Of a DNA stretch of 64,000 bases, positions 50,398 to 63,564 are shown one piece after another. The DNA comes from Combretum micranthum (taxonomy: Eukaryota; Streptophyta; Magnoliopsida; Myrtales; Combretaceae). Within the stretch, counting starts at the first letter, position 1. Each line of letters starts with the position of its first letter. The position numbers and the translations under genes are program-made. The notes beneath the pieces are model-generated. The model saw only the letters and a program-made list of their open reading frames with translations. It had not been told where the DNA came from and did not search any database. The stretch covers positions 186,001 to 250,000 of the forward strand of contig JAMXBD010001097.1 of the NCBI GenBank assembly GCA_024138025.1, read 5' to 3'.

Positions 50398-53167
50398 TGT
50401 AAGGACCCGCTATTACCCCTAGTTGAAATAAGCAATAGCAGTTCCCCAACCATATAATCTGCAGAATTATATGCAAGGTTGTCTTAAAAGGATTGTTTGA
50501 TGAATTGTTCACCTAATCTTAAGGATAAATCATTTTAAGAAATAATTACTTAGTAGCTTTTCAAAAGATATTAACATATATATATACACAACTTCAAACA
50601 AAGGCAGATCAAGCTAGATATATACATACATATATTACATCCACAGGCTTCTTACAAGCCTTAAACAAAATAACAAAATATAAAGCTTAACAAAGCTTTA
50701 CAACATCCATTCTAACTAACTATCTAGTCTATTACAAAAAGAATGGTTCCGTCCAGTCCTGGTCAAACTCTAGTCCTCATATTCTCCAAGAAGTCCTCAA
50801 AATCGGAGCCATAACCCATGCTCGCATAGGACTCGTCCAGGTCATCACCTGAAATTGTTAAAAGAATGAGCCAGAGGCCCAGTACACAGCAACGAATACA
50901 AAAGCGAGATGAAGCACACAAGCTTAGTCTAAATGCAAATGCAACATCCATCAATTATTCTTTAATCTTTAATTAATCAATCAACACGGGAGTATTCAAA
51001 CTCCGGACAACAGGGATCGCGAGGGGACCTGAGTAACACTCGGACGCTCAGGGGGTTGATATAAGTAGTTCGGGTACTCATACCGTCCTAGATATCATTA
51101 AGTCAAAGAGAAAAGTAGCTTCCTCCAGGGTTAATAGCCGTTACTTAGCTCTATTTATACTCAGTCCATATCATAAAATATAGTTCACCCGTTCTCATAA
51201 ACGTTTGAACTAAACTATGGTACTTCCTACCAAGTTTAAATAAATTTTCACCGATCTATACCCCCGTCGACTACCCGCCGTACCACTTAATGAAAGTCAT
51301 CTCAAATGACAGGAGTGGCCTAAGCGCCTAGATTTACGTGCTCAAACCGAGCAAGGTGCCGCTCCCCGAACCGGATACCAACTTCCATCCCAAACTCATC
51401 AAACTATGAGGGGTCGCCGTTAGGTTCATACATGACCTGGCGTAGGAATTGGATTTTAACGGCATAAAACACAAGCAACAATCACATTTTAAGTTTTCTT
51501 ATTATATATAAGTTTTATAAATGCCTATCCTAACAGAGACAAGCAAGTTACTGCGTACCTGATAAAGCTCGGGAATTAATGAGTCGAATGGGCGAGGATC
51601 TATCACTGTTTAATCAATATTAAAATTCACTCTTAGCTTAGACTCTAATTGACTAGTTCAAAATATAAATTCATCCAAGAATCCAAATAAATTGATACAA
51701 AGTCAAGTTAAGGCATTTAAGCACCCTATCATACCCTAGATCGCTTAATAAATACATATTTACTCGTATAAACAAACTTTGGAAAATTTTAGAAAAAGCT
51801 TTTAAAAATTCAAAAGCTCAGGGGATACGCCGGCACTCAACGCCGGCGGCGTTGAGCCGGTGTTCAATGTCCTGAAAATTCACACTGCCAACGCTGGCAG
51901 TGTTCAAGGGTACGCCGTCAGCCTATGTTTTCTACGCCGGCGGCCTTTAGCCGGCGTTGAATCCAAAACCCAAGTTTCAAAAACATCCAGAGAAGTCTAA
52001 GCCGTCCGCTTACTTATGTACGCAGGCAGCTTTGACATATACGCCGGCGGCGTTGATTTTAACAGCCGGCGTACAATGGATGAAAGAACGCCGTCTCACT
52101 CGTCTAGTGAAAGCCGGCGGCGTTGCAAACAGCGTTAGGAAAATTGATTCTGTGGGCTTTCTACACCGCCTCTACGCCGGCGGCGTAGAATCCCCAGATG
52201 CCGGCGTACGTTCAAAATCTAGCCTATACGAAAATGATTTTTGAAATCCCCTGTTTTACACACTTTGATCAATTCTCAAAACTTTTCCAAACTTAGTCCA
52301 AACTTTCTAAAGCTTGTTATATGATCAAATACTATCCTAACAACATGAATTTCACCTCTAATTATCAAATCACCATCATACTTCAAATTCACATATCAAC
52401 TACTCATTCTTCAATTTTTCTATAATACTCATTCCCACACTTCCACATTCCTATGAGATGCAAACTACCCTTCATTAATCACATAATCCCATTCAAACTA
52501 TCATTCATGCACAATCCAATCTCATACCAAACATCATCTCAAAATCCTATCTACCCTAATATTTACAAACAACACATTATAAGACATAAATTAAAAGACA
52601 AAGATTGCATTAAACTTACATGAGTGATCTTGGCTTGAAATGTTATTCAAATCCTTAAGCTTGTTGTAAACCTTGGCTTAGGGTTCTTTTGGGTTGAGAA
52701 AAGAAGAAAGAAAGAAAGAAAAGAAAAGAAGTAAATTCGTATGTTTTTTGGCTGCAAAAAGGAGGACTTATCTTGACCAATTAGAGTAATTTGTTATCCA
52801 AATCTTACCTTTAAGGGGTATATTTGTCCTAGGTTTAATTTGGGTGAATTTCAAATGCATTTGAGTTAAATTTGAGCACAAAATGTAGGTTTAAAAATTC
52901 ACAAAATTTCTGTCATAATTAAGCAACTTCAAAACAATTTAATTACATTCTAAACATAATGCATGCATATTAATTTACAAAAAGACACACACATTCATTA
53001 AACTATTCACACATTTATGGATATCAAACAATAATATTAATTTCATAATACTAATCATATATAAAATAACACATTCCTTAATTATATTACTAAACATACA
53101 CATATATATAATATATATCATTCAAATATCATACTAGCATGCAATATAGGAATTCTTGGCTATTTCA
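50398..53167 (-). repeat. Element C 5' LTR
   Basis: 2.77 kb, starting TGTAAGGACCCGC and ending GGCTATTTCA on the plus strand. It matches the 3' LTR with few differences. The GC-rich cluster is at about 51825-52205, with ACGCCGGCGGC, AGCCGGCGTTGA and CTACGCCGGCGGCGTAG. Confidence 0.93.
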
Positions 53168-53172
53168 GAAAT

Positions 53173-53341
53173 CAAGCTTCATTTTTGTAGAAAATTGACT
53201 AAGTTGATCTTCCATTCAAACACACACCCCAATCTTCTGATGACAGCACACATACACATCCAATTGCACACAAGAAGCACATACACATAATTTACGAGCT
53301 GCAATCTGGGGAGTTCCATGCACCACACAACTGCCACTTCA
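53173..53341 (+). mobile_element. LTR H, continuation after element C
   Basis: After the GAAAT duplication the sequence interrupted at 42561 resumes. It is AC-rich, with CACACACCCCAATC and ACACATACACATCC, and runs to the TGTCATGACTCC start of D. No gene. Confidence 0.5.
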
Positions 53342-55897
53342 TGTCATGACTCCAAATAGGTGCCTAGTAGGATTTATCTAAAGCTATCATATCACGTGTG
53401 CACCCGTAATATGAGAGTCGTCTTGTATGTCAGAGTGTACAAGACTCTATTTATTTATCAATGTTTATCATATAAATGATAAATATATTACAGGATTTCA
53501 ACTATGGAATCTGATTTTTCCAATTTCTACCCAGGATCGCAGAGAATCGATATCCCCTACCAAATAGTGAAAGTGGGTTTCAAACTACAACATAAAAAAT
53601 TCAAAATTTATCTACTTTGCATTCTAAGTTTCCATATCCTATATCTATCTTCAATAAAATTCGTTGGAGAAGCTCTCTTCACATATTTCTAGCCCAGTCA
53701 TAGCTAGTATTAATCCTGCACAAAAACTGTTGGGGGGTGAGCGAACCATGGGCTCAGTGAGATAACCTGACCAAACCACACATCAACCAATAACAAACAA
53801 GTATAATTATTAATCATATGCACATTACAAGCTTGGATGATCTAGAATCCATAGCAGGATGAAGATTTACGCCCTCTTCATCGGGGTTGAAGGATCTCGA
53901 TACTATGGCCCACCTACCTAGGAGAAACTAAGCATACAGGAAAGCCACAATCCCCATTGTCGATATCTCATTATACTTTTGGCACTCAATTCCTGTTTTA
54001 AGCCTTAGAAACTCTATTAAATGTTAGTCATTTCACAGCGATACCATGGGCGGCATCCTTCATTTCCAATTAATTCCCATGGAACCAACAGAACAAAGGT
54101 AAGCTTGCATAGAACTAATAGCCTCTTGCCTAGAAAAACCAAGCATTACCAGAGAACCAAAATACTAACACGTAGTAAGCTGCCACATCTCCAAATGCAG
54201 TTTATGCAAATCGTGCAATGCATGTCCGTTTCATTCATAGTACCAGTAGTTGTTAATCCAGTTTAAGGCGATCATACAATTTACAGACAATCATCAACAT
54301 ATTTCATACAATACTTATCATACAAAATGATTATCACTTATATTATGATAATTTGGCATTCAATCATACACCACGCATCATGCATTATTCCCAATCCCGC
54401 ATGTATATCAATTGAATATATATATATATATATTATTACAAGTGCAACTATACTACAAGCACAAACAATGTAATAAAGTCAAGTAACTCACCTGTGGTCC
54501 TTGCTAAATTATTGCATGAGCTATCGGAAGTTTGGAATTTGATCTATTTTCCTATGAAAGGAAATAACAGAGATTTATTATTGGAATATTTCTGTAAGAG
54601 AAGTCTTCCTAGAATTAAAGACGCTGATTCCAATCGCCGGACATTAAACTAAATCCGTTACTTTAATTATTGCATCGTTAAATAACTTAGTTGAATCCTT
54701 ATAGTTGCCTAATTATTCCGTATCGGCATTTGATTAAGTTTTTATTAAGGTTTTAATCCCTAGAGAATATTTATTTGTTATTTGTTTTTATTTTACTTCT
54801 TTCGATTGTAATTGCTATCTATATTTTTATTTAAGGGGGTTTGTCTTTTTCTTGAGTCCTAGTGCTTTTAGTAGAAGATTTTTATTTACTAATTTTTTGC
54901 CTGTCAACCTTATCTGTCTCTCAAGTTGGTATTTTTATTTATTTAAAGGTATATTCTAGTATCTATATCTTTTAGGAATTATAAAAATTGTATTTAGATA
55001 TATCAAATTTCTATTATACTTCAGTTTCATTCTTATTGCAAAACAAACTAAGTTTAATATTACAATATTATTAGTAATATTAGTTTTGAAACGTTAATAT
55101 CAATATTAGTAATAAATACATGTATAATAATAATCATCATCTTCATACTATTAGTAAATAATACTCTTCGGGACAAAATAAATAATAGTATCGATGATAA
55201 TATAAATATAGTAGCGTTAATGTGAAAATAACAGTATTAATAATCATTCATGACTCGTGATGAAAATATCAACAATACTGAATACTATACTCAGTAGTCA
55301 TAATAATAGCAATAATCATAGTTATACTTATAGGAATAACAGTAACATTGATGTTGGTTTAAAAGTGAAAATGAGTGAATTTCTATTTGCGATTTCTTAT
55401 TCATTTTAAATTTGATTTCGTTGTATAAATAGTCGATTCGGTACTGCTTGAAGAGTACTTTCTAATAGTGAAATTATTTTTCAAGAAAAGAGACTTGTAT
55501 AATTTTTAAATTTATGAAACACATGCATAGGTTTCAAGTGAATCCTAATAACGGTAGTCAAAACTTGTTTTGATGATATCTAACTCATTTCTAATCCGTT
55601 TTTGATGAATAAATAGTCGTTTTCATAGTATTTTGCGAGTACAATCCATTAATGGTCTTAGTTTTATCAAAAAAAGTCATTAAGGGGGCGAAAATACAAG
55701 AACAGTCCGTTCTATTCGTATAAATCCGGCAGCTTGATCCCGTTTTTGTTTTTGCAATATCTAATTTGTTTCTTATCCGTTTTTAACAAATAAATAGTCG
55801 ATTTCATAGGATTTTTTGTGTTATTTCCATTGGTGAGGTTGTTTTTGGCTTATAAAAAACATATCAATACAGTTTATTTGATCTTTTTAATACTTTC
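53342..55897 (-). mobile_element. LTR D (5.5-kb solo LTR family), partial, minus strand
   Basis: Starts TGTCATGACTCC on the plus strand, the reverse of the GAGTCGTGACA end of the solo LTR at 26289-31800. Matching continues in reverse to about 55870, for example CATATCAATACAGTTTATT. At 55898 element E cuts it, so the rest is outside the window. Small frames at 53504-53692 and 54021-54266 are not supported as genes. Confidence 0.75.
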
Positions 55898-58800
55898 TGT
55901 CGAGCCTGGATTTTGAAAACTATCCGGTTCATTTCTCTTAATCCGATTCATATTAAACCCTTAACCGATTCAATATGAATCCTCGACTAGGGATTAAAAG
56001 AAATTTAATTTTGAAAAACATTTTAGAGTCGCCACCTGAGAAAAATCGGAAAAAAATGAAAGCCAGGATTAATGGGTCGGTTAATCCTAACTTAGCCACT
56101 AGTCTGCGAAAAGTTGATTTAAAAATCAAACTTTAGAAAAACATACCAGATATTTGAGTTCGGGGGCTAACCTATTAAAACCTAAGTGGTTACCACTTTT
56201 AAGTTTAAAATTTAAAATTTATCCTTTTTATACTCAAAAACTCAAATGAAACAAAACAAATATTTATAAGTCACATTTTTCTATTTCTTTTTTTAGAATA
56301 TGAATATCAACAAAACATCTTATATTTACAAAATATTTATTCACAATATTATTAAAAAAACAAAAACATTTTTTCATTTTTTAATGTTGCCCCGTAGGTG
56401 CCTACGTACTCGCTAGTCGAGATCAGACAAAACGTAGTTCTTTTAAAAGAACTTAGTTTGTTGATCATTTTTTTTTTTGAACTATTCTCACTTTAAGTTC
56501 ATTAAATTTTAAATTTTTATGAAAATCATTTTTGATGCCTATGATCTAATCAATTGAATTTTTTTTTTGTGAAAACATATTTTTCTAAGTTCAAAAATCA
56601 TTTTTTCTAAAATCAATTCATGATGATTCATGGCTAATTTTATGCTACATGAAAAATCAATTTGATTAAACTTGAATGAATATTTTCATAACAAATTTAT
56701 GAAAATGTTCTGATTGAAAATTTTTTATTATTTTCATAGTAAATTTATGAAAATAATCTTGATGAAAACTTAATGATTATCTTCATAGCAAATTTATGAA
56801 GATAATTTGATTGAAAACCTTTGGTTATTTTCATAGTAAATTTATGAAAATAATTTAATTGAAAACTTTATGATTATTTTCATAGCAAATTTATGAAAAT
56901 AATTTGAACAACTTAATGATTATCTTCATAGAAAATTTATGAAGATAATGAAAACTTTTGATTGATTTTCTTCATAGCAAATTTATGAAGATAATTTGAT
57001 AAAAAACTTGATTGATTATCTTCATAGCAAATTTATGAAGATAATTTGATAAAAAACTTGATTGATATTCTTCATAGCAAATTTATGAAGATGATTTGAT
57101 AAAAAACTTGATGATTATCTTCATAGCAAATTTATGAAGATAATTTGATTAAAACTTTATTATTTTCATGATTCTCAAAAAATTATATTTAACAATAATT
57201 CATTTTCATTTTCATTCATCTCATTCATCATTTATTTATACAAAAAATTTCAATCATCTTTTATTCAAAAAAAATTTTTTTTGGAAAACCCATTTTTTGT
57301 CATTTTTATTTATTTATTTATTTTTTTTAGTAATCATCACATAAATTCACAACATATTCAAAAATATTACAACATTAAAATTATTTTCATGCATCAACAA
57401 CACATTTCTAAAAGCAATTTATGTATAAATACATATTAAAAAATATTCAAAAATTACTAAAACAAGTAAATTTATATGAAAAATAATTATTTGATTTTTC
57501 TGGATTTTTCTGAATTTTTTTTATGAATTTTTTACTATTTTTCCTATTTTTCGAAATTAATTATATAATAAAAATATAATAAAATAATACGGACTGACCT
57601 GGGCCGTTGGATGGAGCGGATGCGATCTGGATCATCTGATCTGAAGACCAATTCTAGCCGTTTGATCTCGTTGACTCAATCTGGGGCGTTGATCACCTTG
57701 ATCAAATCTAGACCGTTGGATTTGGATGATCGAATCTGAGCCGTCTGATCTGGGCTGACCGTTGACCGTTGACCAGGACGGGGTGGACTTCGGATTTTCG
57801 GGTCAGATTTCGAGTCAGATCTGAACCCGATCGGGTGAAGAAGATGAAGTCGCGGCACCTCGGGGAGGATTCCGGCGGCCGCTGGGAGTTTGTCGGCCAG
57901 ACTTCTGGTGCGACAACGGAGCTCCTGGAGGTGGTGGCGTGCTACCCAGAACGGCGGCAAGGGGCGGCTCGGGGTGCTTCTCGGCGGTCGTACAGCGGCA
58001 ATTTAGGAAAAATTTTTCAGAGCTTTGCAACTCAATTTCGATCAAATCCAAGCACACTAGAACCTCAGGAACACTTCCTAAACACTTCCCAAACACTTAA
58101 GTTGGATCAAAAACTCCAAACAAGCTTCGAATTTGCGAATTTCGCAAATTTTGCACAAACTCTCGAATTTTCAGATCTCACTCTCTTAGTGTGTTTTTCT
58201 TGAAATTGAATTGTGCATTTGCCTTGTGTGGTGATCCTATTTATAGTGCTAAGATTAATTGTCGTTTCGTGAATCCATTAATGCTCAATTGTTGGATTAC
58301 GAATCGTTGTGTTCTTTCATCAAAACGTTTGGGAATTTGGGAGTCGATTCATGATTAATCTTTCGAATTAGACACGATTCGAGTGTTTAAACTTCATGAC
58401 TCTTCGTTTGGATGAGTTTAATTGAATTAATTCATTCAATTTTGCCATGAATCAAATTTGAAGAGTCACAACTTTTCATATTTTTCCCAATTTTGAAGCT
58501 TTGATTGAAGTGTCTTTTGGCTTACTTTGATGCACGAATTTGGTCCAAAATTAATGTATCCCATGCCTCTTGAGTATATCTTATTTTTTAAAAATTAATG
58601 AAGATTTATTGATGGAATTGTAACTCCAAGTATGTGAACCAACATGACTTTTGGTTGGACAATAAAAAAAAAGGCAAAAATAGCAAAATTTTTGCCTTTG
58701 GCTAGGAACGAACTTGGGTCTCCTCTCGTACCTGAGCTCATGTGTCAATGTTTTGAACCGTTAGCCGTTGGCCTGTGCCTTAGTCATGTAGCTAACTCAT

Positions 58801-59092
58801 CACTAATTAAGGCTTTTGGAAAATTGAGTTTAATTAAACAAAAATGAGAATTTTGTTTAATTAACTTTAAAAATGATTTATAATAAAACTATATACTATA
58901 TGAGCTCAAATAATTTTCTATATATTTATCTCTCATTCTCTTTTTTTTCTCTATTATTATTCTTTTCTTTTCTCTATTTCTCACCCTTTTTTTTATTATT
59001 TTCATTCTCTCATTTTTTATGAGCTCAATATAATACTAATTTTTATTATAAATTTAAGCGTTAATTAATTGGGCAAAAATTGGGTGTCTACA
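55898..59092 (+). repeat. Element E 5' LTR, 3.2 kb
   Basis: Runs from TGTCGAGCCTGG to TTGGGTGTCTACA, terminal text known from large plant LTR elements. CTTTC at 55893-55897 is the likely target duplication, but its partner is outside the window. It contains a hairpin minisatellite (56681-57160) and a GC-rich block (57600-57990) with repeated CCGTTGGAT-like words. The 144-codon frame at 57769-58203 lies in that block; its Arg/Gly-rich composition follows base composition and no domain is recognised. Confidence 0.75.
56681..57160. repeat. Minisatellite of about ten hairpin units
   Basis: Units of about 50 bases each contain an inverted repeat with arms up to 12 bases: ATTATTTTCATA with TATGAAAATAAT, or ATTATCTTCATA with TATGAAGATAAT, around a 6-base loop such as GCAAAT. 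The T:A pair in one set is replaced by C:G in the other, so both arms change together. Spacers read TTTGATTGAAAAC and similar. Confidence 0.85.
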
Positions 59093-60036
59093 GGTGCCCC
59101 TCTTTGTGGTTAAGTTTGAACAAAACTTTTGCCACAAAGACAAAAAAGATAACCAATTTTTGCTTGTGATAGCTAACTCCTTTTCTCGTTTTTGTGATAT
59201 ACATCGGACCAGGATTTTTTTTTTTTTTTTTTCGGGTTGCCATTTAGGAAAGATGGATTTTTGGAAATAACAGGTCAATTTGCCTAGTCCTGGACTAATG
59301 GTACAGGTCAATTACCGGACCTAATGGTAGATTGAGCCAATTACCGGGCTTAATGGTAGGTCAATTATCGGACCTAATGGTGGGTTCAAGCCAATTACCG
59401 GGCTTAATGGTAGGTCAATTACCGGACCTAATGATGGGTTCAATCTATTGGGGAATCCTGACTTTGGATCCACTAGGGATTTTTGAATTGGGCATCGTCT
59501 TGAAAGGACGGATTTTTGAATTGGGCACCGTCTTGAAAGGACGGATTTTTAAATTGGACTTTTGAACTGGGCACCGTCTTGAAAGGACGGATTTTGAATG
59601 GGCACCATCTTGAATGGACAGATTTTTAAATTGGACTTTTGAACTGGGCACCGTCTTGAAAGGACGGATTTTGAATGGGCACCGTCTTGAATGGACGGAT
59701 TTTGATTGGGCACCGTCTTGAATGGATTGATTTTGAATTTGGGGAACCGTCTTGAATGGATGGATTTTGAATTGGGCACCGTCTTGAAAGGACGGATTTT
59801 TTAAATTGGACTTTTGAACTGGGCACCGTCTTGAAAGGACGGATTTTGAATGGGCACCGTCTTGAATGGACGGATTTTGATTGGGGCACCGTCTTGAATG
59901 GACGGATTTTGAATTGGGCACCGTCTTGAAAGGACGGATTTTTAAATTGGACTTTTGAACTGGGCACCGTCTTAAAAGGACGGTTTTGAATGGGCACCAT
60001 CTTGAATGGACGGATTTTGAATTTGGGGAACCGTCT
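59093..60036 (+). mobile_element. Element E internal start, with two minisatellites
   Basis: After the LTR the sequence GGTGCCCCTCTTTGTGG is the likely primer-binding region; I could not assign its tRNA. From 59270 to 59440 units with CAATTACCGG and CCTAATGGT repeat. From about 59485 to 60030 units of roughly 30-65 bases contain CACCGTCTTGAAAGGACGG. Long minus-strand frames across this area only reflect the repeat. Element F cuts it at 60037. Confidence 0.65.
59485..60030. repeat. CCGTC...GACGG hairpin minisatellite
   Basis: About a dozen copies of CCGTCTTGAAAGGACGG or CCGTCTTGAATGGACGG, each able to form a 5-base stem around a 7-base loop. They are separated by ATTTTGAAT(TG)GGCA or by a longer spacer containing AAATTGGACTTTTGAACTGG. 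A few copies have lost a stem base, for example GGATGG. Confidence 0.85.
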
Positions 60037-63000
60037 TGTAAAGACCTGACATGCTCAATTCTCAAATTAAGCACACAAAGTCCCCAACCACTATAACTCT
60101 TACGAATTATACGTAAGGTTGTCTTAAAAAGAAGGTGTTTATGTTGAACATTGCTAAACCAATTTTAGATTGTGAAATCGTTTAATTAGATTTTCAGATA
60201 ACTGGATTTAACAGCGGAAAATCAAATTTTATAAAACAACTTATAAACTTCTACTCCCTACAGAGCAAACCAGTTTTCTAAGAAACTAACTTTATAAAAA
60301 CACTTTATGATCTACTCTTAGGGGTAGATAACCATTTACAATCAATTGGGCATTAACAAGCCCTTAACAAAAATACAATGTTAAAAATATCCAGTCCTCT
60401 TACAAACAAAACAAAAGAAGAAACAAAATACAAGTAATATCTCGATTCTATCACACTTCACTCATTCTCTCATATCTTCAGAATCGCCCAAAACCCAGGA
60501 CAAACATCATCACAATCAATCATCATCACCATCAATCAGCATCATCATCAACATCAACCATCCAACAACAATAATAAGAACAACAACATCAACAAATAAT
60601 CATCATCATCAACTTCATCAGCATCATCAACAACAACAAGACTGTAAAAAGAATAACAACTATAATGAGCCGAAGCAGTACACAGTAACACATCATACGC
60701 GGAGCGCACACGAGCTTAACTAAATGCAATGCGTCAATCCACAAGTTATTATCTTTTCATTGAAATAAACAAATCAACAATGGAGCACTCACACTCCGGA
60801 ACAAGCCAATGAGAATCTAGGGGTCCTGAGTAACAGCAGCTGCTAAGGGGGTTGATATAGATAGACCGGATATCTATATCTCCTATATCTAACCGATAAA
60901 GAAATTAATAGCATCATCTAGGGTTCACACTCCTTTATATACTCTACTTATCCCGTCTATAACATCAATTAGTTCAACGGTCCCATAACCGAACTAAAAC
61001 ATATTATTTCCTCCGAGCCTAAGTAAAGAATATACCGATATAGTTAACCCTATTAACTACCCACTTAGCCAATAAAAGAAACCCCATTGCATCATGGTGA
61101 ACCATTGCATCATGGATTTGAGTCATTGCATCATGACAAAGGATTGGGCTAAGTGCCTACACTACCGTGCCATTGCATCATGACAAGGTTGTCGCTCCCC
61201 GGTTCCGGATTCAACGACGTAAAGCACAACCAACACTCATCAATTATTAAGCCGAGTTTAAGTTTTTAATCCATTTAGGATGCCTATCCTATCAATCAAC
61301 ACGCAAGTTACTGCTTACCTTGAATATGAAATCCAAACAGAGCTTCGGAAGGAAATTTCATAAGATAATCCTGAAGATAAAATCAGATGTCCACCACTGT
61401 TAAGAAAAGAGCTCGTATAAGAAACTAAACTAAACTAATCATCCACTTTATATCAAACTTATTAATCCTATTTGATCAGACACTAATGTGGAACCCCACT
61501 ATGGCTGCGATAAATCACCCCCCAAAATATGGACAGTTCTCCTTTGTCTGTCAAAGAATTTCTTCTCTCTTTATTTATAGTTTCTTATTACAAAACATAA
61601 CATATATAAAGCACTCATACATAAAAGCATTCATATTCAAAGCAAATAAACATTTGAAACAACTTATTGCTCATATTATTCAAAGATCATCCTAATTCAT
61701 TCATCTAAGCTAATTATTAGCTATTAACCCATTTCAACTTAACCTTAGCCAAATTGATTATAAGTTAGTCATTTAAGTCATTTACCAAGTCAAATTAATT
61801 AACCTTAGCCATTTAATTCAAAAGTCAAGCCAAGTAGATTAAGCTTAAGAAATCTAGTTCATTTTAGTTTAAATGAGTTCATTAAGTCAAACTCATTAGA
61901 ATTAATCATTTAATCTAATTACTAAGCCAAAGTAATTAAACTAACTCAATCTAATTTATTTTAACTCATTTAAGTTCATTTAGTTAAGTTGAACCTAGGT
62001 TTGTTAACTAAGTTCATTTTATAACTAACTTCTAGATTTAATCTAATTATTTGTTAAATCTATAAATCTACTTAATTCATGTTTAATTATATCAACCAAT
62101 CAACATAACACATCAAACATCACTTATATATCTCATTTTAACTCAAAAATATCCATTTCCTAAAGCAAACACACATAAAACAAACAAAAACAAGTTTTTA
62201 ACTTTGTTTGGAAAATGTATCAGTTGGAAAGAAGTGAAATTTAAGCACTGATACTTTTAGAATTTGCAAAAACTCAAAACATTAAAGTTGTAGATCTCTT
62301 TTTAAGCTTTCCAACTCAACTTGAATCACTCAAATCAGAATTCGTGTGAAAAAGTTATGATTAAATTACGAAAACATGTTGCTGCAGGGGACGGATCACG
62401 CCCCTTTGCTCGCCCGCGATTTTGGAAAAATTTGTGACAGACCAAATCACGCCCCTTTGGTCGCCCGTGACATGTGAAAAAGTGACAATCAGCTTAAATC
62501 ACTCCCCTTCGCTCGCCCGTGGTTGGTCCTCTGACATATGTTACGAATTTGCTCTGTTTTCAAAATCCATTTTTACACTTTTTCACCAACTTATACATCT
62601 CCTACATCAATTCTAACATCAAATACACTCTAATAACAACTCCTAACACTTCAAATCTCTTCCAACAACTTCAAACTTCAATTCACTTCAACAAACTCCA
62701 ACTCACTATTCATCCTCTTCTTCATCAATTCCAACTTCCATCAAACATTAAACCAACAAATACAAAAGTAAACAGCACTTCAACTCATTTTCAATATCAA
62801 TTCATCAATTACAATTGTAGATAACAAGTAAAACAAAGAGAAATAGAAATAGAAAACTTAGCTTTAGTAAAGAAAAGAAGTTGAAGCTTCATCTTCTAAC
62901 TCGGTTTTCTCTATCTAGTTCATCTCCTAATCTTGATTCATCCTCTAGTTGGCTTTGATCTTGAAGTTCAAGTCTTGAATTTAGAGAGAAAGAAAGAAAG

Positions 63001-63551
63001 AAAGAAAGAAGAAGAAGATACGGGAAAGAAGAAGGAGAAAAGAGGGAGAGAGAGAAAGAAAAAGAGAGATAAGGCAGGGGACAAAATAAAGAAAAGAGAA
63101 GATAAATATAAATATATTTTAAAAATAACGTATTCGATTTAGAACTATCAGATCAATATCTATAGTTCCAGAAGTATTTAGAAGATGATTTTAGAACCGA
63201 TAGGTTAGAAATTAAGAACTTAAAGTAAGAACTTAATTTACAAATTTATTTTAGATAAAAAGATATAAAATTTGAGTTCGGGTTTAGGAACTGATATTTT
63301 TATTCAAGCAAATGAACTCAAATTTTACTGAGACTTGGGAACTAGTGTTTAAGCTAAGAATTAAGAGTTTAGGAATCATCTAAACATTTCAATGACTTGT
63401 TTAGAGAATTTAGATTTCAAATCTCAAAACCAACTTAATTATTAGCTAATTATATTAAGCCAACTTGTCTAATTATATCCTATAATTCATTTTATTCATT
63501 TAATCTATCTAAACTCAATTTCTAATCTTGGTGAATATGTGGGGTATTTCA
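60037..63551 (-). repeat. Element F LTR (Tekay-type), 3.5 kb
   Basis: On the plus strand it starts TGTAAAGACCTGACATGC and ends GGGGTATTTCA, like the element C LTRs; GAATTATACGTAAGGTTGTC near 60103 matches text in C. The polypurine tract at 63552-63564 follows, so this is the 3' LTR of a minus-strand element. It contains CAT-rich DNA at 60510-60650, four copies of CATTGCATCATG at 61086-61185, and three GC-rich ATCACGCCCCTTTGCTCGCC-like copies at 62393-62525. A GAAAGAAA tract lies at 62985-63015. Confidence 0.82.
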
Positions 63552-63564
63552 TTCTTCCCACCTT
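63552..63564 (-). other. Element F polypurine tract
   Basis: AAGGTGGGAAGAA on the minus strand, adjacent to the LTR end. It matches the element C tract in place and type. Confidence 0.8.

Larger units (their letters stand above)
42562..53167 (-). mobile_element. Element C: Tekay-type chromovirus, nearly complete
   Basis: Two LTRs (42562-45368 and 50398-53167) flank a 5.0 kb internal region read on the minus strand: primer-binding site, gag, protease, RT, RNase H, integrase, chromodomain-like tail, polypurine tract. The target duplication GAAAT is at 42557-42561 and 53168-53172. In the first 100 bases the LTRs differ by about one substitution and one short indel, so this looks younger than element A. 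A few frameshifts and at least one stop remove autonomy. It has no extra ORF before gag and no intron-like segment between gag and protease. Confidence 0.95.

Noticed and set aside
56681..57160. Possible CRISPR-like array
   Set aside because: Units and spacers are all near-copies and the DNA is a plant LTR; it is a minisatellite.
57769..58203. 144-codon frame in element E LTR
   Set aside because: Located in a GC-rich block where stops are rare; no domain, and the opposite strand is also open.
59445..60074. 209-codon minus-strand frame with repeated FKTVP and SRRCP blocks
   Set aside because: It reflects the minisatellite; other frames over the same repeat are also open.
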